DNA of 64,000 nt, from contig CM057468.1 in NCBI GenBank assembly GCA_030035585.1, positions 57,284,145-57,348,144 on the forward strand, read 5' to 3'. The notes under the pieces are model-generated. The model made no database searches. It saw only the letters and a list, made by a program, of their open reading frames with translations, and was not told the DNA's origin. Each line of letters starts with the position of its first letter. The stretch's first letter is position 1. Source of the stretch: Dugong dugon (lineage: Eukaryota > Chordata > Mammalia > Sirenia > Dugongidae). The position numbers were made by a program, and so were the translations under genes. Positions 34,205 to 45,088 of this stretch are shown here, in pieces.

Positions 34205-34719
34205 ATCCGCCTTAAATTAATAGAAAAATATCTCGCATTATTTTGTCCATGCTTTAAGAATATATACGTGCACATTTAGGAAACAGACACAAGCACAGCA
34301 AGAAGAAAACTGCTGCGGCAACTCATTTTGCTACTAAGATGCAGGAATGGTTCTTTTACCCCTTGGTTATATTCCTTGAAATACTTGGATCCACAAAAAG
34401 GAACAAAGGGTCTTTGCTTCAAAAAGATCACCTCTGACTACAAGTTGGTCAGCTGTCTGCAAATAAATTACAGCTATAATATCCAGGGATATTGCACAAA
34501 GCAACAGCCCAAGTCGGTGGCATCTTGTAATTTCCAGCTTGCACCTGAACAAGGCAAAGAGAGGGCACAAACACATTACGTTGCCCCTGGAGCCATTTAC
34601 CCTCCTAGCATCACTACCCTCATTAACATCATTTGAGGCGGTGGCTCCACAGGTTCTTTAACTTTTCCACCTACAAGGCCTGTTCACTAGTAGCAACATT
34701 GCAAATCGGCTGAGCTTTA
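34205..34719. other. Unassigned sequence
   Basis: The plus frame 34328-34636 (102 codons) lacks a recognised domain. No repeat was identified. Confidence 0.4.
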
Positions 34720-34930
34720 CAGGTTAAACAGCATTTGCCATGCTGATAATCTCCTTTGATCTTCACTACAGCCCTCTGAAGTACAGTGAGTAAGCCATTA
34801 TTATTCCCATTTCACAGATGAGAAATTTGAGGCTGAGAGAGTTTAAGGGATTTATTCACAGACATACGACTGATAAATGGCAAGCCTGGTCTTCTGTTTC
34901 TTAGCTCAATGCTCTTTTCATTGCATCAAA
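34720..34930 (-). mobile_element. MIR SINE relic
   Basis: CCTTTGATCTTCACTACAGC, CCCATTTCACAGATGAGAAA, TTTGAGGCTGAGAGAG and GCCTGGTCTTCTG fit reverse MIR. Confidence 0.85.
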
Positions 34931-35457
34931 ATGAATTACAAGCCATTCTAGCGGAGTTGCTTGACTATCAAGACCCTTCCTACCTAGTAATCACAATTTC
35001 CGTAATGACTAATTTTACTAAGGAACCTATCCCGCCATTGAACAGACTGAAATTCATAACAAAGATTGATGAAATGAATCAAAATTTGAAAGAAATATCT
35101 ACAAGAAGTCTCACAGCATAAGCTTTCAAATTTGACTTAGACTTCACGTTCCTTGAATACCAGTCTTTCTCTTGCTTTTTTAACCATATTCTGAGCTTCT
35201 TATTACAGTTTTGTTTTGTTTTTTTTCCTTTGGTTAACTGGTGTTATTTTGGACAGTGTGCTACTAAGACAGCAGAAGCTATGTAGCTAGCAAAAGCCTT
35301 GTCTATATGTCTCTAATATATCTTTTCCAGACTTAAGGTGAATCATAATGTGTAGTTCAGTCTACAAAGCCATTCACATTCATCTGCAGGTCTTTCTCAG
35401 ATGGAGCCATCAGCCCCTGATTCCTTCATGGAGACAGCCATAAGCTGACTCAATTTA
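34931..35457. other. Unassigned sequence
   Basis: A T-run lies near 35210-35230. No recognised repeat family or exon. Confidence 0.4.
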
Positions 35458-35470
35458 TAATGTCCACTAT

Positions 35471-36195
35471 TGCTGTTGTTGTTGTTGTTGTTAGATGCTG
35501 TTGAGTCAGTTCAGACTCATAGCAACCCCATGTACAACAGAACAAAACACTGTCCAGTCCTGTGCCATCCTCACAATCGTTGCTGTGTTTGAGCCTGCTG
35601 TTGCAGTCATGGTGTCAATCCATCTCACTGAGGGTCTTCCTCTCTTTTGCTGACCTTCTACTTTACCAAGCATAATGACCTTCTCTGGGACTGGCCCCTC
35701 CTGATTACACGTTTAAAGTATGTGAGACAAAGTCTCGCCATCCTTGCTTCTAAGGAGCACTCTGGCTGTACTTCTTCCAAGAAAGATTTGTTCATTCTTC
35801 TGACAGTCCATGGTATATTCAATATTCTTTACCAACATCATAACTCAAAGGCATCAATTCTTCTTCGGTCTTCCTTATTCATTGTCCAGCTTTCGCATGC
35901 ATATGAGGCGATTGATAACACCATGGCTTGGGTCAGGTGCACCTTAGTCCTTAAAATGACATCTTTGCTTTTTAACACTTGAAAGAGGTCTTTTGCAGCA
36001 GATTCACCCAATGCAATGAGTCACTTGATTTCTTGACTGCTGCTTCCATGGGCATTGATTGTGGATCCAAGTAAAATGAAATCCTTGACAACTTCAATCT
36101 TCTCCATTTACCATGATGCTGCTTATTGCTCCAGTTGTGAGAATTTTTGTTTTCTTTAGTGTTCTTGTGTAATCCATACTGGAGGCTGTAATCTT
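35471..36195 (-). mobile_element. 5'-truncated RTE LINE with target duplication
   Basis: The tail is (TTG)n at 35471-35490. Upstream on the minus strand is the RTE C-terminal ORF region (GATTGTGGATCCAAGTAAAA marks the LGS motif). A 13-bp target duplication, TAATGTCCACTAT, lies at 35458-35470 and 36196-36208, without mismatch. Truncation is in the RT ORF. Confidence 0.95.
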
Positions 36196-36208
36196 TAATG
36201 TCCACTAT

Positions 36209-37049
36209 ACAGATAGTATATTAGTGGAAGAAGCCTACTGTGTCAGTGCATTGAGCACAAGCAGCTTCATCAGACCCACAATCTCTCTCTTATGTCACAG
36301 AACTGAAATTCTGTCATAATTTTGCCTTTAGAGAAAAGCATTAGAAAACTGCCCTCAACATTCAGTTCAATTCAAAAACCTTTACTGAGCACATACAGGA
36401 CACTCCGTTACCCATTACAAAAAACTCAGATTCTATTTCATTTGTCTGTTTCTTGTATTCCATAGACAGTCACCACAGCCACACTGGCTTCTTAAAAATA
36501 TCTTTCATATCTGGGCCCTCCTTTCCATTTCTATTAACACTGCATTGGCTAAAATAATTGTTTCTTGATTAGATTCTTGATATGACCTTCCACCTGGTAT
36601 CACTGACTCTAGGGAATGAATGAATGGATGAAGAAGTAAATAAAATTTGATGATCTGCAAATTCCTTACCTGACAGTCAAGTTCCTTTTTAATCAGATTC
36701 TTCCCATCCCACTTTCTCTCCTTCCTTATTTTCCTCATAAATAATTCTTATGTTCCAGGCAATCTGTCATATTCTTAGGGTGATACTCAACATATATTAA
36801 CTACTTCTGAGGTAGGGTACCAACTAACCACAATGAGCACTTCTTGTATGAGCACCAATATGGCTGTACTAAATAATACCAACAGAATAGTAGTCCTGAT
36901 TTTTCATGTATGGTATCCTTTTGTGCCTATCTTTGCAAAGGATACTATTACCTCTTCCCTACCTGCCAACTCTAATACAAGTCCACATTCAAATGAGAAT
37001 TCTTAACCTCCTACACCAAGCAAAAGGTCAGCTTCCTCATCTACGTTTC
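36209..37049. other. Mostly unassigned; one L2-like patch
   Basis: 36358-36425 (CTTTACTGAGCACATACAGG) resembles a reverse L2 3' end. The remainder has no recognised repeat or exon. Confidence 0.4.
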
Positions 37050-37236
37050 CACTGTGTCTTGTACCATACCTAGAATAACACCTGCTATGTCAGACAATGG
37101 CCACTTAGTGCAGTGCTTGTATCCACCATGAAATTTAGTTCCTTACTTCGTATTTATCTCTGTAACTCCTGCACCTAGCACAATGCCTGATACATAGTAG
37201 GTGTTCAATAAATTCTTGATGAATGAGTGAATGAGG
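37050..37236 (+). mobile_element. L2 3'-end relic
   Basis: CTCCTGCACCTAGCACAATG, CCTGATACATAGTAGGTGTT and CAATAAATTCTTGATGAATG are a clear L2 3' end. Confidence 0.82.
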
Positions 37237-37869
37237 AGAAGGACTAAACCAATAAATCTGTGGTTTCCTGACTTCAGGGCAGAATCATTCATCCAATTTG
37301 TTGATATAGGGCTTGAAAGACTAGAACACAGTTGTTGATTTGAATCAGAGGAAGAAAGAAAAATATTTTAGAGTTTGTGTTACCATCTAGGAAGAGCAGA
37401 CCCAGATGGACTGGGTGCCTTCACGGGTTGAGGGGAGACACCAGACACCCCAAACCAAATTCACCCATGATTTATGTCGTCCAAGATGGGGTCAGTTCCT
37501 AGGCTTTTAAATTGTAGTGATTTCTCAGAACTTTGGAAGTGTTGAGCTTCTTGCCCTCTTATTACCTTCAGATTTTTTCCCCAGAAGGAAATCATTTCTT
37601 TATTAGAAGAACTATCCAAACTCACATTTACATCAAAATAAGCAAGCACTATTCATCAAGACACTGGAGAACGAAATGCAGACGTCTAAGAATCTGGTTT
37701 CACTTCAAGTTTAGTAGCAAAAGCAGGACTGTGCTCATAATGCTCCTGACAATACTTATGTTGTCTTAATCAACAGGATGCTGGGGAGTCTGGGGACTCT
37801 GAGGACTGGGAAACTGACAGGTACCAGCAAAAGCCGCACCAACGATGCAGTCAGTGATTTAACTTTTCC
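37237..37869. other. Unassigned sequence
   Basis: No repeat family or exon was recognised. Short frames on both strands near 37460-37770 show no domain. Confidence 0.4.
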
Positions 37870-37872
37870 TAG

Positions 37873-38098
37873 TAGGCACCCTGGTGGCACAGTGGTTAAG
37901 CATTCAGCTGCTAACCAAAAAGGTCGGGAGTTTGAACCTACCAGCCACTCCAAGGGAGAAAGATGTGGCAGTCTGCTTCCATAAAGATAAACAGCCTTGG
38001 AAATCCTATGGAGCAGCTCTACTCTGTCCTGTAGGGTTGCAATGGGTGGGAGCTGACTCGATGGCGATGGATTTGGGTTTTTTTGTTTTTGTTTTTTT
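37873..38098 (+). mobile_element. Class B SINE, complete
   Basis: Head GGCACCCTGGTGGCACAGTG, B box GGGAGTTTGAACCTACC, extra middle block AAAGATGTGGCAGTCTGCTT, RTE-derived end and long GT-rich tail (about 38071-38098). A weak 5-bp duplication, TAGTA, lies at 37870-37874 and 38099-38103. Confidence 0.93.
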
Positions 38099-38109
38099 TA
38101 GTAATACCA

Positions 38110-38316
38110 CAGCCAGGAGCCTTAGTGGTGCAAACAGTTAAGCACTCAGCTGCTAACCAAGAGGTTGATGGTTCAAATCCACCCAATGGCTCCACAGGAA
38201 AAAGACCTGGGCTTCCATAAAGATTACCACCAATAAAACCCTATGCAGCAGTTCTACTTTGTCACATGGGGTCACCATGAGTCAAATGGACTCAATGGCA
38301 TACAACACCACCACAA
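38110..38316 (+). mobile_element. Class D SINE
   Basis: Head CAGGAGCCTTAGTGGTGCAA, B box GATGGTTCAAATCCACCC, middle GGGCTTCCATAAAGATTACC, end GTCACCATGAGTCAAATGGA and tail CATACAACACCACCAC. It sits between a class B SINE and an L1 tail. Confidence 0.9.
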
Positions 38317-38318
38317 TA

Positions 38319-38953
38319 CAGTCCCAACCCACCTGGAGCAAAGGAGAATTAAGAATACCAAAGACACAAGGAAAATATCACACTGAGAGGCAGAAAGGGC
38401 CACAAAAACCAGAAACTCCATCAGCCTGAGACCAGAAGAAATACATGGTGCCCAGCTACCACCAATGACCACCCTGACAAGGAACACAACTGAGAGTCCC
38501 TGATGGAACAGGAGAAAAGTGGGGTACAGAAATGAAATTCTAGTAAAAAGATCAGACTCAGTAGTCTGACTGAGACTGGAGGGACCCTGGAAGACATGGG
38601 CCCCAGACTCTCCATTAGCCCAGAACTGAAACCATTCCTGAAGCCAACTCTTCAGAAAAAGATTAGACTGGACTGTGGGACATAAAATGATATTCATGAA
38701 GAGAGCGCTTCTTAGCTTAAGTAGATACATGAGACTAAATGGGCAGCTCCTGTCCAGAGGTGAGATGAGAAGGCAAAAAGGGACAAGAGCTGGTTGAACA
38801 GACATGGGAAATCCAGGGTGGAAAGGAGGAAAGTGCTGTCACATTACAGGGAGAACAGTTAGGGTCACATAGAAATGTGTGTATAAATTTTTGTATGAGA
38901 AACTAACTTGAGCTATAAACTTACACCTAAAGCATAACTAAAAAAAAAAAAAT
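38319..38953 (+). mobile_element. L1 3' UTR, 5'-truncated
   Basis: Begins GTCCCAACCCACCTGGAGCA inside the 3' UTR, carries CCTGAGACCAGAAGAAATAC and ATGAGACTAAATGGGCAGCT, and ends AAGCATAACTAAAAAAAAAA. It is the sense counterpart of the reverse copy at 727-1350. The 177-codon antisense frame at 38272-38805 is an artefact. Confidence 0.9.
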
Positions 38954-40194
38954 CACAACAGACATCTGGCGCAAAGAAATGACTCCTGAGTCACCGAGAA
39001 CACAAGCAAAAACTTGCATATCAACTTCTTTCCACTCATTCTGGTCTCTGGGAGTTATCTGTGCAAGACTACTGGTTTCACTCCCCGCCTGCACCGCCAG
39101 AGATTTGCTGACTTCACCCTTACAGTGTAGTTATTGGAGCAGAACATGTCACTGAGAGGGTCACACATCTCGCATACACTCTCTGTGCACATTTTAAAAG
39201 CAAATAATAAACTCTATTCTAAGACATTTTGAAGAAGCATTTAAGCACAGGCCACATTGTAGGGTGTAATACAGAGCAAGCAACGCAGCTTGGGAGGTTG
39301 GTTACTTATGCATATATTTTGCACATTTAAGATTGGATTCAGTAGTCTACACTATAAATATAACTCAATGGTAACATCTAAAAATAATCAGGAATGGTCT
39401 GCTGGATATTTCATTTCATAAGAAGCAACTCTGCCAAGTACAGTACCTGCACTAATAAAAATAGGTCTTTTCTTAGTAAGTCTTGATTTTTAAAATATTG
39501 AACTGAGCCTCAGGGTATCCAGTAGCCAAGGCATATCCCAAACAGCCTCTATACTAAAAAAAATCATTTTACCAAAAAGTCTTACTGCACTGATTTTTAT
39601 GGGATCATCTTTGAAGGCCCCTACCTGGAACTTCCCTCTTTGGACAATAGGAAGTCACAAACATCATTATCGGCAATTTGAGTTTAAAACTAGGATCACA
39701 ATGCCCAGAAACTGCAGGATATACAAGGCTACTTTTCACAGTCGCACCAAAGGAGTTGTTAAAAAAAAAAAAACTTTGTCTATCTGTAAATACACATGAG
39801 ACAGAAGTCCAAAATAGAATTGTGAAAAGGAAGTTATAGTCGAAGTGAAGGAACTTGTAACAGATGACCTCTGATACCTGTGCAGTAGGAGGGCTTTGTA
39901 ACCAGTACACTATAACCTTCCCTGCAGAAAACTGCCAGAGCAAACAGGCTTAAAAGACACTGACCCCAGGTCGACTAACTTGCCGAAGTGAAGACACAGG
40001 TTATGATTAGCTAGCCACGTAGAAAAGATCTTTTTCCATCACTGAAGTTTAGATTTACATGGTTTTCTTTTTCAAGTTCCAATATTATATACTTTAAAAA
40101 AAAAAACAATCTGTGATTTCTTTAATGCTTTTGAAGATCTGATAATCCCTACTTGCAGCAAAATGCCCATGTAAAATGTCTCACTAGCTGAGTT
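38954..40194. other. Unassigned sequence
   Basis: 1.2 kb with an A-run near 39761-39773. No recognised repeat family or exon. Confidence 0.4.
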
Positions 40195-40350
40195 TTCTGG
40201 AAGTCAATTAACCTCTCTGAGTCTCAGTTCCCTTAAACATAAATTATTTAACTTACTAGGTCACTGTGAGGCTTGGAGAAAATAGATATAAAGCAATCAG
40301 TGAGAAGAAAGTGCTCAAAAATGTTAGCTATTACTAGCATTATTATTATA
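40195..40350 (+). mobile_element. MIR SINE relic
   Basis: TCAATTAACCTCTCTGAGTC, TCAGTTCCCTTAAACATAAA, GCTTGGAGAAAATAGATATA and GTGCTCAAAAATGTTAGCTA. Confidence 0.88.
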
Positions 40351-40764
40351 GACATTGTGTTTTACTTTAGACCAAGTGCCATCCCAGGAGAAAGTAGAAA
40401 GGAGAATGGAGTCCTGCAGCACAGCTATTAATCTTTCTCACTCCACTAGGGTTACAACAGGGATCTAATTATGAAAGCTTTTTTCCTTTCTGTCCTTTTC
40501 TATTAGAAGGCAAATGTTTACTCCAAGGAAATACACTGTGCTACCCCTTCACTTGTGAATATACCGTGTTTACCCTAATGTATTACTGATGTTATTAATA
40601 TAACAAAAATCACTTGGGTATTGATGGAAAGGAAAACATAAGTAATATGAAAAACAGTAAGTTAGGAGTAACTATCATTTTGTACAAGCTTGAAGAGAAA
40701 CCTAAAATACATTCCTTAGTACTGTTACTACTGCAGATCCATGAAGAACGTTTCTGTAGGCTTC
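40351..40764. other. Unassigned AT-rich sequence
   Basis: No repeat family or exon was recognised. Confidence 0.4.
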
Positions 40765-40965
40765 ACAGAGTCCCAGTTAAAGGTGCTTTGTTGCTAACTG
40801 AACGGCTGGAGTTTTGAATCTGCCCAGAGAGACTCTGAAAGAAAGTCCTGGCAATCTACTTCCAAAAAATAAGCCATTGAAAACCATATGGAACACAATT
40901 CTACATTGACACACATGGGATCGCCATGATTCGGAATGAATTTGAACACAACTGGTTACAGACAG
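40765..40965 (+). mobile_element. Class D SINE, diverged
   Basis: Head GTTAAAGGTGCTTTGTTGCT, B box GGAGTTTTGAATCTGCCC, middle GTCCTGGCAATCTACTTCCA, end GATCGCCATGATTCGGAATG. More diverged than the other class D copies. Confidence 0.8.
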
Positions 40966-40984
40966 GGACAGACTATCCAATAAG

Positions 40985-41097
40985 TAAGGTATGCACCGGT
41001 TTACCTGTGTTTACTTACTAATTTGTAGTGCACAATTTTACATGGGTTTCACTACAGATTAGTAAATGCACACAAGTAACCCCGTGAGTATCTTGGT
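40985..41097. repeat. Imperfect inverted repeat (foldback)
   Basis: The core arms 41003-41030 and 41050-41077 match in 23 of 28 positions when one is reversed. A 19-base spacer separates them. Weaker complementarity extends outward. The element family is not recognised. Confidence 0.8.
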
Positions 41098-41100
41098 TAC

Positions 41101-41992
41101 TGGTTATTCTGCCCCTGTAGGTTTAACAGATCACCTTGAGAATTTCAACAGACACTTAAGGCCCCCTTCTATTGGGGCAGGATTTCACTGATCATGTTAC
41201 TAGCTGCTCTATCTATTTCTGGTGCCCAGTCCAACTTTAGACCAGCCAAGATACATCACCAGGCACTAACAGATATGTCCCTTAAGTGATGAAATAACAG
41301 CAGAATACTCTGTGATGAACAAGGAAATCAGGATGAACCTTGAGCCACCAGGACCACTGTCAAAACATGTGAAGTACATGGGACCCTTCCCCAACAAAGA
41401 GCCATATTGTCACAGATTCCTTTTACTCGTCATCCCCTATCTTTGACTAACTTTCCCACTAACCTTCTCCAGGACCTTTTCCAACTGAATATGTCATTCC
41501 TTCTTTGACCTCTTTCTAAAGAAACCACCTTCACATATGAGTTGAACCAACCTCACATCTCCCATCTTTATCTCCTTCTCATCCCCTCCCAAAGAACTCT
41601 ATTTTATACCTAAGACTTATCTCAATTCTAAGCTTTTACTTTTTCTTTTTCTACAGGTGCTCCCTTATGAGTGGCTGTACCCCAATACCTTATGATACAC
41701 CTAAGTTTCCAGGATACACTAGTATGTACAATATGAATCATCATGTCAGATATCTTGTCCTTTGAACTTAACCCTGCCAATTAGTATTAACTTCTCTAGC
41801 TTTCCAAACTTTATATTCAAGTTTAGAACAATCCAAGTTAATGCTCTGGAACTCTTGGGGGCTATATTTAGCACACAAGAGGCAGTTTTAATCGTGTTTG
41901 AATACAACACCTACTCACTGAGTGATTGCTATGGATGTTCAGTACGAGCCGAGAGGGCAGCTGAGATAGTTCCTGCCTCCACATTCTACATT
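41101..41992. other. Unassigned sequence
   Basis: No repeat family or exon was recognised; C/T-rich near 41500-41600. Confidence 0.4.
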
Positions 41993-42186
41993 AATGATTC
42001 TCAAAGTGTGATCCAAGGGACCCTGCATCAGAGGCTCCTGAGATAGCTGTACAAATACAACTTCAGACACCTGAGACTTATCTGAGACCTCCTGAATCAG
42101 AATCTATGGTATAAGGGGCCAGAAACCGCATTTTTAACACACTTCCAAGGTGATTCTTAACTCAGCTAAAGTATGAGAACCACCGG
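41993..42186 (+). mobile_element. MER5-type hAT element
   Basis: Starts TAATGATTCTCAAAGTGTGA, contains CCTCCTGAATCAGAATCTAT and CCAAGGTGATTCTTAA, and ends GTATGAGAACCACC. Confidence 0.8.
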
Positions 42187-42249
42187 AAAAAAAACACATG
42201 CACACGACCAATTAAGAAACAAAATAATAAAAAGTTATCACATAAAGTG

Positions 42250-42510
42250 ACACGGAGAAAAGGGCACTGCGCTTTGGATTCCCACAAACCTTAAAGCAGA
42301 GCCTACTTCTCCAAGTTTCTTGCTGTGTTTTCACAGGCAAACTACTTTACCACCCTTGCTGGTAAGTTTCCTGGTTGGTTAACTGGTAGTTACTCCCCAT
42401 TGGTAAGTTGTTGGCTATAAAACCTACTTGCAGCATTACCGAGGATTAGTGATAATATACGTAAAAGACTTAACACAGCACTCAGTAAACGTGAGACCAT
42501 CATTACAATA
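42250..42510 (+). mobile_element. MIR SINE relic
   Basis: TTTTCACAGGCAAACTACTT, ACCGAGGATTAGTGATAATA, AAGACTTAACACAGCACTCA and GTAAACGTGAGACC fit a plus-strand MIR. Confidence 0.75.
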
Positions 42511-42970
42511 GGGCCACCATGTTGCAAACTCTCCCAGGAATTGTCAAACACTGCAGCTCTGATGGTTGTTATTTCCTAATAACACAACAGCACAAGTGCT
42601 ACAGCAACTTGGAGAAGGGAGTTTTCACAGCGATTAGAGGTAGAAGGGAAAGGTGCCTTGGAAGAGCAAGCACACAGCTTTAGCATACTGAATTCTATTC
42701 AAAGATGCATAGGTGGTAGAAATCCCTCCTTTCTCAGAAATTCCCAAAGCTCTAACCTGAGTGAATTGTAGTTTCAAGAAACAACTTAAAAATTACCTTA
42801 CTGTGCTTCCTTCAACTATTGTGTGACTAAAATACTATAATTTTGTATTTTAGTGTTAGAAGTATCCTCATATTATGTCAAGTACTGTGCTAGTAAAAAG
42901 ATGTTGCTAGCTTGTTTGTTTTATATAGCACATTCTCAATGAGATGGCAGAATTTTATACAGACTGCTTC
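42511..42970. other. Unassigned sequence
   Basis: No repeat family or exon was recognised. Confidence 0.4.
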
Positions 42971-42979
42971 TCAAGTATA

Positions 42980-43310
42980 TTGCTGTTGTTGTTGCTGCCA
43001 CTGAATCAGCCCCAGACGCACAGAGATCCCATGCACAACAGAAGGAAATGCTGCCTGGTCTTGCGCCATCCCCATGAACATTTACCGATCGGACCATTCT
43101 GATCCACCGGGTTTTCACTGGCTGATTTTCAGAAGTAGATTGCCAGGCTTTTCTTTCTAGTCCATGTTAGCCTAGTAGCTCTGCTGAACCTGTTCAGCAT
43201 CACAGTAACACACAAGCCTCCAATGATAGACAGATGGTGGCTCACATGAGGTACACTGGCTGGGAACTGAACTAAGGTGCCCAGTATGAAAAGTAAGAAT
43301 TCTACCATTT
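42980..43310 (-). mobile_element. Class C SINE
   Basis: Reverse class C: tail GCTGTTGTTGTTGCTGCC, body GCTGATTTTCAGAAGTAGAT and TCAGCATCACAGTAACACAC, head GGGAACTGAACTAAGGTGCC. A 9-bp target duplication, TCAAGTATA, lies at 42971-42979 and 43311-43319. The inverted-LTR element starts 32 bp further on. Confidence 0.95.
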
Positions 43311-43342
43311 TCAAGTATACCGTCAGTTATTTATACACAAAA

Positions 43343-43852
43343 TGTCTTGGTCATCTAGTGCTGCTCTAACAGAAATACCACAAGTGGATGGCTTTAACAA
43401 AGAGAATTTATTTTCTCACAGCCTAGCAGCTAGGAGTCCAAATTCTGGGCGTCAGCTCAAGGAGAAGGCTTTCTCTCTCTGTTGCCTCTGGAGGAAGGTC
43501 CTCGTTGTTATCAATCTTCCTCTGGACTAGGAACTTCTCCCCGCAGGAACTCGGGTCAAAAGGACACGCTCAGCTCCCGGCACTGCTTTCTTGCAGGTAT
43601 GAGGTCCCCCTTCTCTGCTTGCTTCCCTTTCCTTTTATCTCTTGTAAGATAAAAGGTGGCACAGGCCACACTCCAGGGAAACTCCCTTTACATTGGAGCA
43701 GGGATGTGACCTTAGTAAGGGTATTACAATCCCATCCTAATCCTCTTTAACATAAAATTATAATCACAAAATGGAGGATATCCACACAATAATGGGAATC
43801 GTGGCCTTACCAAGGTGACATATTTTGGGGGGACAGAATTCAATCCATGACA
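43343..43852 (-). mobile_element. Full-length MaLR-type LTR, left part of a palindrome
   Basis: A 510-bp LTR in reverse, from TGTCTTGGTCATCTAGTGCT (U5 end) to CAATCCATGACA (U3 start). Same family as 5507-6010. The bases after it, TTCCACCCTTT (43853-43863), are the complement of a purine tract, as expected just upstream of a 3' LTR. U3 contains a natural palindrome, CTTTTATCTCTTGTAAGATA, near 43632-43651. Confidence 0.93.
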
Positions 43853-43863
43853 TTCCACCCTTT

Positions 43864-44166
43864 AGAGATAAAAGGAAAGGGAAGCAAGCAGAGAGTTGGG
43901 GACCTCACACCACATAGAAAGCCGTGCCGGGAGAAGAGTGCATACTTTGGACCCGGGGTTCCTGCACAGAGAAGCTCCTAGTCCAGAGGAAGATTGATGA
44001 CAACGAGGACCTTCCTCCAGAGGCAACAGAGAGAGAAAGCCTTCTCCTTGAGCTGACGCCCAGAATTTGGACTCCTAGCTGCCAGACTGTGAGAAAATAA
44101 ATTTCTCTTTGTTAAAGCCATCCACTTGTGGTATTTCTGTTACAGCAGCACTAGATGACTAAGACA
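43864..44166 (+). mobile_element. Partial LTR in opposite orientation, right arm of the palindrome
   Basis: Starts AGAGATAAAAGGAAAGGGAA at the TATA-region palindrome of U3 and runs to the U5 end CTAGATGACTAAGACA. Its reverse complement matches 43343-43642 closely, including an uninterrupted shared run of more than 60 bases around GGCGTCAGCTCAAGG. The outer flanks of the whole 824-bp unit are CAAAA at 43338-43342 and 44167-44171. Confidence 0.93.
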
Positions 44167-44171
44167 CAAAA

Positions 44172-44539
44172 TAACAGTGCTGATCTCCAGCTAGGAGGGG
44201 CGCTCTTTGGGTTACTACTGTTACCGATGTGTTGCAGCTTTTCTATAATCTCTTGGAAGAACCATGTCAGAGATGTCCACTGAGAGTAACAGAAACTGCC
44301 TTTAGCAAAGAAGGAGATTCACGGGCTCCAGGAAGCTAGCTGGCTCATGAGGGTCTCAAGACTCCTGATGGTCTCACTGGCAAAACATGCTAATCAATCA
44401 AGCCAACTCACTAAGAGTCAATCTTATTAAACCTCAACATCCCTGTGAAGAATAAGGAGCAAGTACTACTCTATTTGCAAAAATGGAGAGAAGCTTCAAA
44501 TTATAAAACCACAAAAATAAGGTAGTATCAATTACCAGG
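44172..44539. other. Mostly unassigned
   Basis: A short reverse-MIR-like patch may occur at about 44420-44490 (CCTGTGAAGAATAAGGAGCA). No exon was recognised. Confidence 0.35.
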
Positions 44540-45088
44540 TGTGATGGTTAAGATGATGCGTCAGCTTGGCTGGGCCATGATTCTTAGTGTTTTCACAGTC
44601 ACATGATGTTGTGATCACTTCTCTGTTTAGAGTCGATATGTGATGCCATGATACAATTTGCTGTGAGTAAACAATCAGTCGAAACGGAGTTTCTTTGGGC
44701 ATGTGGCCTGTATTGAATATAAGCAGACATTCTGGCAAGGCTTGGAGACTTTTTGCTTGCACTGCATGCTGCAGCTGGCTCCTGTTGGTCTGACTCTGGT
44801 TCTTGGGACTTGAGCTAGCAGCTTACCTGCAATCTTGCCTGCAGATCTTGGGATTCATCAATCTTTGCAGCCTGTAACCAAGAGCCCTGCTCTCTGACCT
44901 GCCGATTTTGTGTTCACCAGCCCCCGTGGCTACATGAATCAGGAGAAACCTCTATCCTGACCCAAGGACTTGGGATGTTCCAGCATCTACAACTACATGA
45001 GCCATTTCCTTGATATAAATTTCTCTGTATATATGTATATTTATATGCTTTACTGGTTTTGCTTCTCTAGAGAACCCAGCCTAAGACA
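44540..45088 (+). mobile_element. Solo LTR of a second family, ERVL/MaLR-like
   Basis: Begins TGTGATGGTTAAGATGATGC and carries CAGCTTGGCTGGGCCATGAT, ACATGAGCCATTTCCTTGAT and a TATATGTATATTTATATGC stretch. Ends GAACCCAGCCTAAGACA. The flanks CCAGG and TAAGG agree in only three of five bases. No internal region was seen. Confidence 0.82.

Noticed and set aside
38272-38805. 177-codon open frame on the minus strand
   Set aside because: It is antisense to a class D SINE end and an L1 3' UTR. Its hydrophobic look follows from base composition.
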